A stretch of 64,000 nt of DNA from an uncultured Olsenella sp. (GTDB taxonomy: Bacteria > Actinomycetota > Coriobacteriia > Coriobacteriales > Atopobiaceae): contig CAKUIF010000006.1 in NCBI GenBank assembly GCA_934660915.1, forward strand, positions 67,324-131,323. The letters run 5' to 3'. This document shows, piece by piece, positions 16,544-25,067 of the stretch. The position numbers were made by a program, and so were the translations under genes. How positions within the stretch are numbered: the stretch's first letter is position 1; each line of letters opens with the position of its first letter. A model generated the notes under the pieces. That model was not told the origin of the DNA. It was given only the letters and a program-made list of their open reading frames with translations, and ran no database searches.

Positions 16544-17935
16544 CTAGATTTCCTTCCTCAGTCGTTCGAGCCTTTTTTTGGCATAGCCTTCCTTTATGAA
16601 CTGCTCGCTGCGCTCCACGGCAAGAGCGTCGGCGGGCACGTCCTTGGTGATGCAGGAGCTGGCGCCGGTGATCGCGCCCGCTCCGATTGTCACGGGCGCG
16701 ACCATCATCGTGTCGGAACCGATGAAGACGTCGTCGCCGATGGTGGTGCGGCTCTTGTGGACGCCGTCGTAGTTGCAGGTGATGGAGCCGCCGCCGATGT
16801 TGACGCGGGCGCCCATCTGGCAATCGCCGATGTAGGAGAGGTGCGGGACCTTGGAGCCCTCGCCGACCACGGTGTTCTTGAGCTCGACGTGGGTGCCGAT
16901 GTGGGCGCCGCGAAGCACGTGGGCGCCGCCGCGCAGGTAGGCGCGCGGGCCGCAGGTAACGTCGTCGTCGATGGTGACGTCGGTGCAGACGGTCTCCTCG
17001 ACGGTCACGTTGTTTCCCACGGAGGTGTTGGTCAGGCGCGTGCTCGGGCCGACGACGCAGCCCTCGCCGACCTTCGTCTGGCCCCAGAGCATGGTCATGG
17101 GAAGGAGCTCGGTGTCGCGGCCGACCTCGGCGTCCGGGCCGACCCAGACGGTCTTGGGGTCGAGCATGGTCACGCCGGAAGCCATGAGCGCGCGGTTGAT
17201 TTTTTCTTGCGCGAGGGCCGAGAGCTCGGCCAGCTGGATGCGGGAGTTCACGCCGAGGCCCTCGACGTAGTCGGGGCAGTGCGTGATGGTGGTCGCGTGG
17301 CCGTGGGCGCGAAGGATCTGCACCATGTCGGGCAGGTAGTACTCGTGCTGGGCGTTGTCGCAGCCCACCTCGCCGATGTACTTGCAAAGAAGGGCGCCGT
17401 CGAAAGCGTAGCAGCCGGCGTTGCACTCCAGCAGGCTGGCGTCCTGCTCGGGGGTGCAGTCCTTCTGCTCGACGATGCGCTCGACCGAGCCGTCGGAGGC
17501 GAGCTCGATGCGGCCGTAGCCGAAGGGGTCGGGCGGGGTCATGGTCAGGACGGCGCAGGCGTGCTCGCCGCCCGCCACGGAGTCGGCGAAGGCGCGGATG
17601 GTCTCGGACTCGATGAGGGGGAGGTCGCCGTTCAGCACGACGACGGGGCCCTCCGTGACGCCGGCCGCCTCGATGGCGACGCGGGTTGCGTGTCCCGTGC
17701 CAAGGCGCTCGGCCTGCTCAACGCACTCGACATCGGTCTCGGAGGCGAGGTGCGCGCGTACCTCTTCGGCGCCGTTGCCGACGACCACGATGATGCGGTC
17801 GGCCCCGGCGTTGCGCGCGGCGCGCGTGACCCACGAGACGAGCGGGCGATCGAGTAGCTTGTGCATAACCTTGGGATGACGGGACTTCATGCGCGTACCC
17901 TCGCCGGCGGCGAGAATGATCGCGGTCATGGGCAT
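16544..17935 (-). CDS. glmU: Bifunctional GlmU (GlcN-1-P acetyltransferase / GlcNAc-1-P uridyltransferase)
   Basis: 463 residues. It makes UDP-GlcNAc for peptidoglycan. The N-terminal uridyltransferase domain has ILAAGEGTRMKSRHPKVMH near residue 9 and VLNGDLPL near 100. The C-terminal half is a left-handed beta helix of hexapeptide repeats (VGPDAEVGRDTELLP onward) with YIGDCQMGARVNIGGG and NYDGVHKSRTTIGDDVFIGS. The frame opens at 18022, but GGAGG seven bases before ATG 17935 marks the start; ATG 17929 is also possible. Confidence 0.95.
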   Translation of the reverse strand: MPMTAIILAAGEGTRMKSRHPKVMHKLLDRPLVSWVTRAARNAGADRIIVVVGNGAEEVRAHLASETDVECVEQAERLGTGHATRVAIEAAGVTEGPVVVLNGDLPLIESETIRAFADSVAGGEHACAVLTMTPPDPFGYGRIELASDGSVERIVEQKDCTPEQDASLLECNAGCYAFDGALLCKYIGEVGCDNAQHEYYLPDMVQILRAHGHATTITHCPDYVEGLGVNSRIQLAELSALAQEKINRALMASGVTMLDPKTVWVGPDAEVGRDTELLPMTMLWGQTKVGEGCVVGPSTRLTNTSVGNNVTVEETVCTDVTIDDDVTCGPRAYLRGGAHVLRGAHIGTHVELKNTVVGEGSKVPHLSYIGDCQMGARVNIGGGSITCNYDGVHKSRTTIGDDVFIGSDTMMVAPVTIGAGAITGASSCITKDVPADALAVERSEQFIKEGYAKKRLERLRKEI

Positions 17936-18127
17936 GGGTGTGCCTCCAAAAGCAAGAACGTGTGCTTGTCCCAAAAAATACCGTTCCTTATCATAGCCCA
18001 GACGCCCGCCCGATGGCGCCAACGTCGGCGCGCATTGTTTGGGATGCGTAAAATCCGCAGGATTGTGGGGCGCAGGCGAGCTGTGGTGGCGGTATGGGCG
18101 GGCTTATTGGTACAATGTCGGACGCAC

Positions 18128-18202
18128 AGGGGTATCGTCCAATGGTTAGGACAGTGGTTTTTGGTGCCATCAATGTGGGTTCGAATCCTACTACCCCTGC
18201 CA
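18128..18202 (+). tRNA. tRNA-Gln (anticodon UUG)
   Basis: Complete cloverleaf: acceptor AGGGGTA / TACCCCT, D arm GTCC/GGAC, anticodon stem GTGGT/GCCAT with loop TTTTGGT (anticodon TTG, reads CAA), T arm GTGGG-TTCGAAT-CCTAC, and an encoded CCA end. It lies alone on the plus strand between two minus-strand genes and is followed by a terminator. Confidence 0.95.
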
Positions 18203-18212
18203 TTCGCATGAA

Positions 18213-18251
18213 AACGGCCGCTCGTCGTCGACGGGCGGCCCGTTGTTTTTT
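18213..18251. terminator. Bidirectional terminator after tRNA-Gln
   Basis: Stem of about 14 bp with one bulge (AACGGCCGCTCGTC with GACGGGCGGCCCGTT) flanked by TTTTTT on the plus side and TTTT on the minus side. It can end the tRNA transcript and also that of the peptidoglycan-binding gene. Confidence 0.8.
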
Positions 18252-18286
18252 CCAGTCGCAAAGAAGCGCCGTTTGGCAAGAAGCCC

Positions 18287-19213
18287 CTACAGCTCCACGC
18301 CGTCGAACGCGACGCAGAAGGCGTCGAGCAGCAGCACGGCGTAGGTCTGCGCGTCGCCGATGGTGAAGCTGCCGTTGGGGTCGGCGCCCACAGGCAGCTC
18401 GATGCGCGTCGCGGGCGGGCGCTTGCGCGAGACCTGCAGCGCGGTGCGCAGGCGCAGCGGCAGGGTGTCCACGTCGTCGAGCGCGACGCTGCCCACGGCG
18501 GGCTTTGCCTTGGGGTCGTGCGGCGTGGCCGAGAGCGTGATGAGCGCGCGCACGGCGGGGCTCGCCTCGTCGGCCGTGTTGATGAGCTCGATGCCGCAGT
18601 TGCTGTTGGTCGCCTCGGCGAGGTTGAGGACGCGGCCCGCGACGTTGCGCGAGATCGGGTCCTCGGCCATGATGCCCAGGCCGATCCCCTCGAGCACGCT
18701 CGCGGCGCGCGCGAAGCCCATGGCGCCGGAGGGGTGCGGGCCCGCGGCGGGCTTGCCGCCCCACACGTGCTTGAGACGCTCGATGGCGTCGAAGGTGTCC
18801 TGGAACGCCATGCCGTCGGCAAGCGCGCCGACGCTCTCCTGGAAGAGCTTGACCGCTGCCTCGGTGTGGACGCCGAAGCAGCCGTCGGGCTCTCCGCACG
18901 AGAAGCCCAGGACGTTCAGGCGCTCCTGGAGCTGGCGCACGTCGTTGCCATGGAAGTTGGGAAGCCGCAGGTAGAGCGTGCGGTCTCCGAGCTGGTAGCA
19001 CTCGTCCACGAGCGCGGACCACGTGGGGGCGTCCACCGCCTCGCCGAGGCTGAGCTCGTGGTCGAGGCGGAAGCGCGCGACGGCGGTGGCGGTGGAGCGG
19101 CCAAACGCCTGGCCGGCGAGCTCGCCCTCGTCGATGCGGTAGCCGAGCGACTTCAGCCGCTCCTGGATGTCCTCGACCGCGGCGCCCTGGGCGCCTTCCT
19201 GAATGGGTTCCAT
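18287..19213 (-). CDS. Protein with two peptidoglycan-binding (PG_binding_1) domains, no signal peptide
   Basis: 308 residues. Two tandem PG_binding_1-type modules are visible: residues about 5-70 (GAAVEDIQERLKSLGY...TATAVARFRLDH) and about 85-145 (DVRQLQERLNVLGF...HTEAAVKLFQES). The C-terminal 150 residues contain GIELINT and IELPVGADPNGSFTIGDAQ and are not assigned; a relation to amidase domains is possible but no catalytic zinc site is obvious. There is no signal peptide or transmembrane helix, so export is unexplained. AGGAGAG precedes the ATG. It is the last gene after galE and a polyprenyl synthase. Confidence 0.8.
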   Translation of the reverse strand: MEPIQEGAQGAAVEDIQERLKSLGYRIDEGELAGQAFGRSTATAVARFRLDHELSLGEAVDAPTWSALVDECYQLGDRTLYLRLPNFHGNDVRQLQERLNVLGFSCGEPDGCFGVHTEAAVKLFQESVGALADGMAFQDTFDAIERLKHVWGGKPAAGPHPSGAMGFARAASVLEGIGLGIMAEDPISRNVAGRVLNLAEATNSNCGIELINTADEASPAVRALITLSATPHDPKAKPAVGSVALDDVDTLPLRLRTALQVSRKRPPATRIELPVGADPNGSFTIGDAQTYAVLLLDAFCVAFDGVEL

Positions 19214-19264
19214 AAAAGTCTCTCCTAGTGCGTTGCCGCCTTCGCACGGCGGCGAGTTCGAGCG

Positions 19265-20371
19265 CTAGCCTGCGCGCTCCACGAAAAAGTCTGCCATAGA
19301 TGCGAGCACCCCGCGAGCCTCCGGGGAAATCTCGATGCCGCAAAGATGCCCCTTGGCCTTGGCCACGAGCTCGCGGGCGTAGGCGCGCGCATGGTCGACG
19401 GCGCCGGCGTCCTCGATGAGCTCGACGGCGCGCGCGAGGCGGGCGGGGTCTGCGGTCTTTGACTCGAGGATACCGATGAGCTCGTCCTTCTTTGCAGGGT
19501 CGAGGTGCGAGAGCGCCCAGACCACGAGCAGCGTGCGCTTGCCCTCGGTGATGTCGCTGCGGAAGTCCTTGCCCTGGGCGTCGGCATCGCCGACGAGGTT
19601 CAGGAGGTCGTCCTGCAGCTGGAAGGCGAGGCCGGCCGCCATGCCGAAGCCGTCGAGCGCGGCGAGCTGCTCGGGCGTGCCGCCGCCCACGATTGCGCCC
19701 GCCACCAGCGGGATTGCCGCCGAGTAGTAGGCGGTCTTGTGGGACGCCATGTAGAGGTAGTCCTCCGGCAGGATGTCCCAGCGGCCGTCGCGGACCCAGC
19801 CGAGGTCGAGCGCCTGGCCCTCGATGGTGCGCTCCTCCATCTGGAGGAGCTTCTCCATGACGGCGAGGCGCACGTCGGCGGGGAGGCCCTGGTCGCGCAG
19901 CACGTAGCCGAGCACATCGGTGAGGCCGAGGTCGCCGATGTTGATGGCGACGCCCGTGCCCTCCGTCACGTAGGTGCACGGCTCGCCGCGGCGCAGCTCG
20001 GACTCGTCGGCGATGTCGTCGTGAATAAGGGCCGCCGACTGGAAGACCTCGATGGCCGCCGCAGCGCTCATGGCGCGCGCCGCCTCGCCGCCCACGGCCT
20101 CGCAGCCGAGCAGACAAAGCGCCGGCCGGGTCCGCTTGCCGCCCGAGGCGGTAAAGCGGGCAAGAGGTGCGTAGAGGAAGCGGTCGAGGTCGGCGGCGGT
20201 CGCCTCGGGCGTGCCGGGCACACAGGCCGCGGCCGTGCGCGCGAGGTAGTCGTCGATCTGCGGCCGTGTGCGCTGCAGATAGGCGGCAAAGAGCGCGCCG
20301 GGCTTCTCCTCGAGGGGGAAGGCTGCGGCCTCGTCTGCCGTGGTCGCGGCAGTGTTCGTCTGGGCGGTCAT
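19265..20371 (-). CDS. Polyprenyl diphosphate synthase
   Basis: About 368 residues. All-trans isoprenyl diphosphate synthase that condenses IPP onto allylic diphosphates, for example to make FPP/GGPP or the carrier-lipid or quinone chain. The GGKRTRPALCLLG segment, first Asp-rich motif HDDIADES and second FQLQDDLLNLVGD are visible; the second motif ends in Asn rather than Asp. The N-terminus is about 40 residues longer than usual. The galE stop is followed at once by GTG 20383 and then ATG 20371; I chose the ATG but the GTG is possible. Product chain length cannot be fixed from the sequence alone. Confidence 0.87.
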   Translation of the reverse strand: MTAQTNTAATTADEAAAFPLEEKPGALFAAYLQRTRPQIDDYLARTAAACVPGTPEATAADLDRFLYAPLARFTASGGKRTRPALCLLGCEAVGGEAARAMSAAAAIEVFQSAALIHDDIADESELRRGEPCTYVTEGTGVAINIGDLGLTDVLGYVLRDQGLPADVRLAVMEKLLQMEERTIEGQALDLGWVRDGRWDILPEDYLYMASHKTAYYSAAIPLVAGAIVGGGTPEQLAALDGFGMAAGLAFQLQDDLLNLVGDADAQGKDFRSDITEGKRTLLVVWALSHLDPAKKDELIGILESKTADPARLARAVELIEDAGAVDHARAYARELVAKAKGHLCGIEISPEARGVLASMADFFVERAG

Positions 20372-20383
20372 CGGGTCAAGCAC

Positions 20384-21451
20384 CTACTCGGCGTCGGCGT
20401 CGGCGTAGCCGTTGGGGTTCTTGGACTGCCAGTTCCAGGAGTCGCGGCACATCTCGTCGATGCCGTACTTGGCCTCCCAGCCCATCTGCTCCTTGGCCTT
20501 GGTGCAGTCGGCGTAGTTCTCGGCGACGTCGCCGGCGCGGCGCGGGTCGATGACGTAGGGCACGTCGTGGCCGCAGGCGCGGCCGAAGGCCTTGATGATC
20601 TCGAGGACCGAGGTGCCGCGGCCGGTGCCGAGGTTGAAGATCTCGACGCCCTCGCGGCCGTTCATCCACGCGAGCGCGGCGGCGTGGCCGGTCGCCAGGT
20701 CGCAGACGTGGATGTAGTCGCGCACGCCGGTGCCGTCGGGGGTGGGGTAGTCGTCGCCGAAGACGTGGACCTCGGAGCGCTTGCCGATGGCGGTCTGCGC
20801 GACGTAGGGCAGCAGGTTGTTGGGGATGCCCTTGGGGTCCTCGCCCATGAGGCCTGAGGGGTGGGCGCCGATGGGGTTGAAGTAACGAAGAAGGACGACG
20901 TTCCACTCGGGGTCGGCAGTGTGGAGGTCGGTGAGGATCTGCTCGATCATCCACTTGGTCCAGCCGTAGGGGTTGGTGGCGTTCTTCTTGGGGCTGGCCT
21001 CGGTCAAGGGCAGCGAGTCCGGGTCACCGTAGACGGTGGCGGAGCTGCTGAAGATGATGGACTTGCAGCCGTGCTCGCGCATGACGTCCACGAGGGTGAG
21101 CGTGTTGCCGAGGTTGTTGGTGTAGTACTCGATCGGCTTGACCACGGACTCGCCGACGGCCTTGAAGCCGGCGAAGTGGATCACGCGGTCGATGGGGTTC
21201 GAGTCAAAGATGCACTCGAGGGCGACGCGGTCGTTGACGTCGGCACGGTAGAAGGTGAGGCGCTCGGCGGCGTCCTCGCCCACGATGGTGTCGATGCGGT
21301 CGAGGACCTTCTCGGACGCGTTGGAAAGGTCGTCGACAATGACGACCTGGTAGCCGTTCTGGAGGAGCTCGACGACGGTGTGGGAGCCGATGAAGCCGGC
21401 GCCGCCGGTGACGAGGACGCAGGTGTCCTTGGGGTCTTTCTTCTCGCTCAT
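20384..21451 (-). CDS. galE: UDP-glucose 4-epimerase
   Basis: 355-residue short-chain dehydrogenase-like epimerase that interconverts UDP-Glc and UDP-Gal, supplying sugar donors for glycans or completing galactose use. NAD-binding GGAGFIGSHT is near residue 14, the catalytic Ser in SSSATVYGDPD, and the YxxxK pair in NPYGWTKWMIEQ. AAAGGAA lies before ATG 21451; the longer frame to 21487 is not needed. Gene order suggests cotranscription with the polyprenyl synthase. Confidence 0.94.
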   Translation of the reverse strand: MSEKKDPKDTCVLVTGGAGFIGSHTVVELLQNGYQVVIVDDLSNASEKVLDRIDTIVGEDAAERLTFYRADVNDRVALECIFDSNPIDRVIHFAGFKAVGESVVKPIEYYTNNLGNTLTLVDVMREHGCKSIIFSSSATVYGDPDSLPLTEASPKKNATNPYGWTKWMIEQILTDLHTADPEWNVVLLRYFNPIGAHPSGLMGEDPKGIPNNLLPYVAQTAIGKRSEVHVFGDDYPTPDGTGVRDYIHVCDLATGHAAALAWMNGREGVEIFNLGTGRGTSVLEIIKAFGRACGHDVPYVIDPRRAGDVAENYADCTKAKEQMGWEAKYGIDEMCRDSWNWQSKNPNGYADADAE

Positions 21452-21560
21452 TTGGTTCCTTTCGGTTGGGTGGGCCGAAACGGCCATCCTCTAGTATACG
21501 TCGAGGACGCGGCCGGAAACCTTTCGGGCTGGGTAAGGGCGGCGCGCGGCGGCCTCGGCG

Positions 21561-23120
21561 CTACTTTCCGGCTGAGGCGCCGACGATCAGGTCGAAGCAC
21601 TCCTTGACGCTGGTGACGTCGGTGCCGATGACGAGCTGGATGGCCTTTCCGTGCGCCACCACGCCGCGGACGCCGACCGCAAGGAAATCTCCCATGGGCG
21701 CGACGACCCTGGTGTCGCGCACCTCGATGCGTAGCCGTGTGGCGCAGTTCGTCGCGGACACGATGTTGTCCGCCCCGCCGAGCATGTCGACGATGCGGGC
21801 CGCGAGTGCATTCTTGTCGCCGTGCGCGAGCCGGTAGTCCTCCTTGGACGAGAAGTGCACCTCGTCGTCCTCGCGGCCCGGCGTCTTGAAGTCGAACTGC
21901 AGGATGAGCATGCGCATGACCGTGAAGTAGATGCCGGTGAAGCACAGCCCGACGAGCAGCGCGAGCAAGTAGGTGATGCCGTGGCTCGCGCCGAGGGGGA
22001 TGAAGTTGAGGGAGGCCATCTCGATGAGGCCGCCGGTAAAGAAGCCGTAGGCCCCGAGGACGTTCATGAGCATGGCCATCACGGCCGAGAGCGCCGCGTG
22101 GACGACGAACAGCTGCGGCGCGACAAAGAGGAACGTGAACTCGATGGGCTCGGTGACGCCGCAGAGCACCGCGGTGAGCGTGACGGGGATGAGGAGCGCG
22201 AGGAGCTTCTTGCGCTTGTCCGGCCACGCGGTGGCGTAGAACGCCGCGGCGATGCCGGGGATGCCGAAGATCTTTGCCCAGCCGGTGGCGGTGATGGCAG
22301 CCCACGGCGCGATGGAGGGGATGGGCGCCGAGGTCGCGGCGAGCTCCGGCAGGGCGTTGGCCCAGGCGCCGACGATGCCGCCGCTCACGAGCACGCCGTC
22401 GTAGTAGAACGGCGCGTAGAGCAGATGGTGCAGGCCAAACGGCACGAGCATCCGCTCGAGGAACACAAAGATGCCCGTGCCCGCCACGCCGGCGCTCATG
22501 ATTACGTCCTGAAGCCCGGAGATAAACGCCTGGACGTGGGGCCAGATAAGGGCCGACGCCGCGGCGAGCGGGATCATGGCCGCGAACGAGACCGCGTACA
22601 CGAAAGTGGAGCCCGAGAAGGTGCCGAGCCACTCGGGGAGCTCGACGTCGAAGAACTTGTTGTGCAGGGCGATGACCACGCCCGAGATGATGAGCGCGCC
22701 GATCATGCCCATGTCGAGCGTCTTTATCCCCGCCACCATGGCAAGGCCGGAGGCGCGACCGGGCTCGGCCGCGAAGTCGACGCCCAGCTCGGGGCCCCAG
22801 GTCTGGATGATGTTGCTCAGGAAGTAGCAGAACGTGAGGTAGCCGACGAGCGCCTCCATGCAGCAGCGTGCCTGTTGCTTGCGCGCGAGGCCGATGGGCA
22901 GCGAGACGGCAAAGAGCAACGGCAACTGGTTGAACACGGTCCAGCCGCCCTCGAGGATGATGTCCCAGCACTTGCGCCAGAGGGTTCCTTCGGCGGCGAT
23001 AGGGCCGATGGCGGCCTCGGTCGTGCACAGCGTGCCGATGCCCACGACGACGCCCGCGAACGCGAACAGCAGCACAGGCGTGAACATCGCCCCGCCGAAA
23101 CGCTGAATTTTCTGCATCAT
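21561..23120 (-). CDS. PTS transporter subunit IIBC, glucose/alpha-glucoside (MalX/AglA-like) type
   Basis: 519 residues. The IIC membrane domain (residues 1-about 420) has many helices and the substrate-site region GVTEPIEFTFLFVAPQLF. After a linker, the IIB domain carries the phosphorylated Cys in ATNCATRLRIEV. Domain order IIC-IIB and the sequence look like the maltose/alpha-glucoside branch of the glucose superfamily. No IIA or hydrolase gene is adjacent, so a IIA from elsewhere must serve it. GGGAG precedes ATG 23120. A divergent GntR/UTRA gene probably controls it. Confidence 0.88.
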   Translation of the reverse strand: MMQKIQRFGGAMFTPVLLFAFAGVVVGIGTLCTTEAAIGPIAAEGTLWRKCWDIILEGGWTVFNQLPLLFAVSLPIGLARKQQARCCMEALVGYLTFCYFLSNIIQTWGPELGVDFAAEPGRASGLAMVAGIKTLDMGMIGALIISGVVIALHNKFFDVELPEWLGTFSGSTFVYAVSFAAMIPLAAASALIWPHVQAFISGLQDVIMSAGVAGTGIFVFLERMLVPFGLHHLLYAPFYYDGVLVSGGIVGAWANALPELAATSAPIPSIAPWAAITATGWAKIFGIPGIAAAFYATAWPDKRKKLLALLIPVTLTAVLCGVTEPIEFTFLFVAPQLFVVHAALSAVMAMLMNVLGAYGFFTGGLIEMASLNFIPLGASHGITYLLALLVGLCFTGIYFTVMRMLILQFDFKTPGREDDEVHFSSKEDYRLAHGDKNALAARIVDMLGGADNIVSATNCATRLRIEVRDTRVVAPMGDFLAVGVRGVVAHGKAIQLVIGTDVTSVKECFDLIVGASAGK

Positions 23121-23215
23121 GGGCGCTCCCCTCGTCGGGCGCGCCAACGCGTCAGCGGCTACGCCATCGGAGAGGATACCGCCGGGGGAGGTCATTGCGT
23201 GGAGAATATCTACCG

Positions 23216-23227
23216 TTTGTCGACAAA
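23216..23227. promoter_or_regulatory. Perfect 12-bp palindrome in PTS/GntR divergent region
   Basis: TTTGTCGACAAA, 96 bases upstream of the PTS start, within the shared control region. Candidate regulator site. Confidence 0.4.
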
Positions 23228-23273
23228 ACAGCTCAAAGTGCCCGCAGACGGCCTAAATATGATTTCGATTTCA

Positions 23274-23288
23274 TGTACGGGGAGTACA
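23274..23288. promoter_or_regulatory. Candidate GntR operator TGTAC-N5-GTACA
   Basis: Inverted repeat TGTAC GGGGA GTACA in the 235-bp divergent gap, 68 bases before the GntR start. HutC/TreR-type GntR regulators bind inverted repeats of this size, so it is a reasonable site for the adjacent regulator, but this is inference. Confidence 0.45.
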
Positions 23289-23355
23289 CTCGCGTGATTG
23301 CGCCCGGTGGTCGGGCGGCAGGTGCCGACGAGCTTTTTGTAGGAGGGGGGTCCAG

Positions 23356-24075
23356 ATGCCAAAGGCCAGGTATGAGGGAATCTATCGCGAGCTGCGCGAC
23401 CGCATCCAAGGCGGTGTTTACGCTTATCAGGACCTACTCCCCACGGAAAATGAGCTGACCACAGAGTTCTCCTGCTCGCGCAACACCCTGCGCCGCGCGC
23501 TGTCGATGCTTGCCGACGAGGCCTTCGTCCAGCCGATCCATGGCAAGGGCGTTCGCGTTATCTGGCGAGAGGAAACCCACAACGTGACGGGCGTCCTCGA
23601 GGGCATCGAGTCGTTCAACGAGTACGCCGCGCGCAACGGCTTGGAGCCGTCGACCCACGTCGAGGTGGTCGAGACCGTTATCTGCGACAGCGCGCTCGCC
23701 GCGCGTTCCGGGTTCGAGGTCGGCGACCTGCTCACGCATGTCGTTCGCGTGCGAAGCCTCAATGGGAGGGCGTGCCAGATCGACCGCGGCTACTTCCTCG
23801 AGCCCGTTGTGCCCGGCATTACCGAGGAGGTCGCCAAGAACTCGATCTACCGCCACCTCGAGCGGGAGGTGGGGCTGAAGATCCTCACGAGCCGGCGTAC
23901 CGTGACCGTGGAGCTGGCCGACGAGGAGGATCGCGACCGGCTCGACCTCGGGCCGTACGACTGCATCGCCGTGATCGAGGGGCGCTCCTTCAACTCCGAC
24001 GGCATCATGTTTGAGTACACGCGCTCGAGGATCCACCCCGAGATCTTCCGCTATCAACTGACCTCGAAACGCTGA
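23356..24075 (+). CDS. GntR-family transcriptional regulator with UTRA domain (TreR/HutC-like)
   Basis: 239 residues. Winged helix at 1-70 (YRELRDRIQGGVY, LPTENELTTEFSCSRNTLRRAL, GKGVRV), followed by a UTRA ligand domain (FNEYAARNG, VVRVRSLNGRACQIDRGYF, SRRTVTVELADEED, GIMFEYTRSRIHPE). It is divergent from a PTS IIBC gene, and members of this type usually repress such genes until a sugar phosphate binds. AGGAGGGGGG precedes ATG 23356. A small hydrolase gene starts five bases after its stop. Confidence 0.92.
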   Translation: MPKARYEGIYRELRDRIQGGVYAYQDLLPTENELTTEFSCSRNTLRRALSMLADEAFVQPIHGKGVRVIWREETHNVTGVLEGIESFNEYAARNGLEPSTHVEVVETVICDSALAARSGFEVGDLLTHVVRVRSLNGRACQIDRGYFLEPVVPGITEEVAKNSIYRHLEREVGLKILTSRRTVTVELADEEDRDRLDLGPYDCIAVIEGRSFNSDGIMFEYTRSRIHPEIFRYQLTSKR

Positions 24076-24080
24076 GGGCG

Positions 24081-24635
24081 ATGGACGTCAAAGATCGTCT
24101 GCTCGCCGACCTGCGCCGGCGGGGCTACCTTGCCGATGGCGCAGGGGCGGGCTGTGGGATTGCCGTCACGCGCTGGGGCGAGCCGGCTTGGCGCGCGGTG
24201 CCCGCGGCGGGGGAGGCCGGCGCTCCGCAGGCGCTCATGGACGCGACGGTACGACAGCGTCGCCTCGTCGAGGTCGCGTTTGCAGAGCCCACTTGCGGCG
24301 ACGACGCCTGCGCTGCGTGGGTCGAGAACGTGTTCTCCGCGCTTGAGCTGGGGTTCGTTTGCGGGCATGCGCGCGATTTGTGCGACCGATACTGTGCGCT
24401 CACGGAGCTCGCGGACCTTAAGGTGGGCATGGCTTTGGCGGTGGGGGAGCACCCGTACTCCGTCGCGGGCCGCAAGTTCGGGCACGTCGGCCTGTATGTG
24501 GGCGACGGCGAGGTGATGGACTGCGTGGAAGGTCGCGTCCGTCGCGCCCCGCTCGACGCGTGGCTTTCGACCTACGGCGTCATGCGCGCCCCGCGCTGGG
24601 GTTGGCTCGCCGGGATCGATCTCAGCCTGGCGTGA
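24081..24635 (+). CDS. NlpC/P60- or CHAP-like cysteine hydrolase, no signal peptide
   Basis: 184 residues. A candidate catalytic Cys is C77 in GDDACAAWVENVFS and His is H135 in FGHVGLYVGDGEVMDC, the order and context of NlpC/P60/CHAP peptidases that cut cell-wall peptides. There is no signal peptide or anchor. The N-terminal 60 residues are unassigned. It begins five bases after the GntR stop, so it is very likely cotranscribed with the regulator; why a regulator and a wall-type hydrolase should be linked is unclear. GAGGGCG before the ATG is a fair ribosome site. Confidence 0.75.
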   Translation: MDVKDRLLADLRRRGYLADGAGAGCGIAVTRWGEPAWRAVPAAGEAGAPQALMDATVRQRRLVEVAFAEPTCGDDACAAWVENVFSALELGFVCGHARDLCDRYCALTELADLKVGMALAVGEHPYSVAGRKFGHVGLYVGDGEVMDCVEGRVRRAPLDAWLSTYGVMRAPRWGWLAGIDLSLA

Positions 24636-24709
24636 GCCGCAGGGGGGGCGCCGAACCTTAAATCGGCGCGTGGCAGGATGCGTCGCAACACCGCCTTACG
24701 CCGCTTGTC

Positions 24710-24855
24710 GCACGAAGTCCCAAAAATAAACGACTTAATTCGAAACCCGTGAGTATCAAGGTGGTTTTGGCGCCAAACGGGCCGTAAAAATGGCTGTTGC
24801 GAGGCCGCGTACTCACCCGACTCGAATTAAGTCGTATATTTTTGGGACTTCGTGC
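24710..24855. repeat. Inverted-repeat element with 34-bp arms (TTAATT family copy 2)
   Basis: Arms at 24710-24743 and 24822-24855 match at 33 of 34 positions and end in GCACGAAGTCCC. The core has GTGAGTATCAAGGTGGTTTT, also seen in related form at about 14774, plus the near-mirror GTACTCAC. The gap between the hydrolase and malic enzyme genes (24636-25067, 432 bp) holds only this element plus a leader for the malic enzyme; I see no gene in it. Confidence 0.88.
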
Positions 24856-25067
24856 AGCGGCGGCCTTTGGCGGGGCGCCGGAACGTCATCTTGGCTGAGC
24901 CGGCGCCTGGCTCCGCGCCCGCCGTCGGTGTCGATAGCCGACGCATACTGTCGAAAACCGATAAAACGGCACCGTCCCGCCCCGTTCTGGCTACGCTTAT
25001 GCTTATGCGTGGACATGGCAAGCACCCGCCCGCGACGCGCGGGCGGACCGACGGATTGGAGACCCCC

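Noticed and set aside
14321..17857. Very long plus-strand open frame (1178 codons) over nfnB, pth, prs and glmU
   Set aside because: It is antisense to well-recognised genes, has no family features and is highly repetitive in Gly/Ala/Val/Asp. Strong third-position G/C bias of the real genes removes stop codons from the mirror frame.
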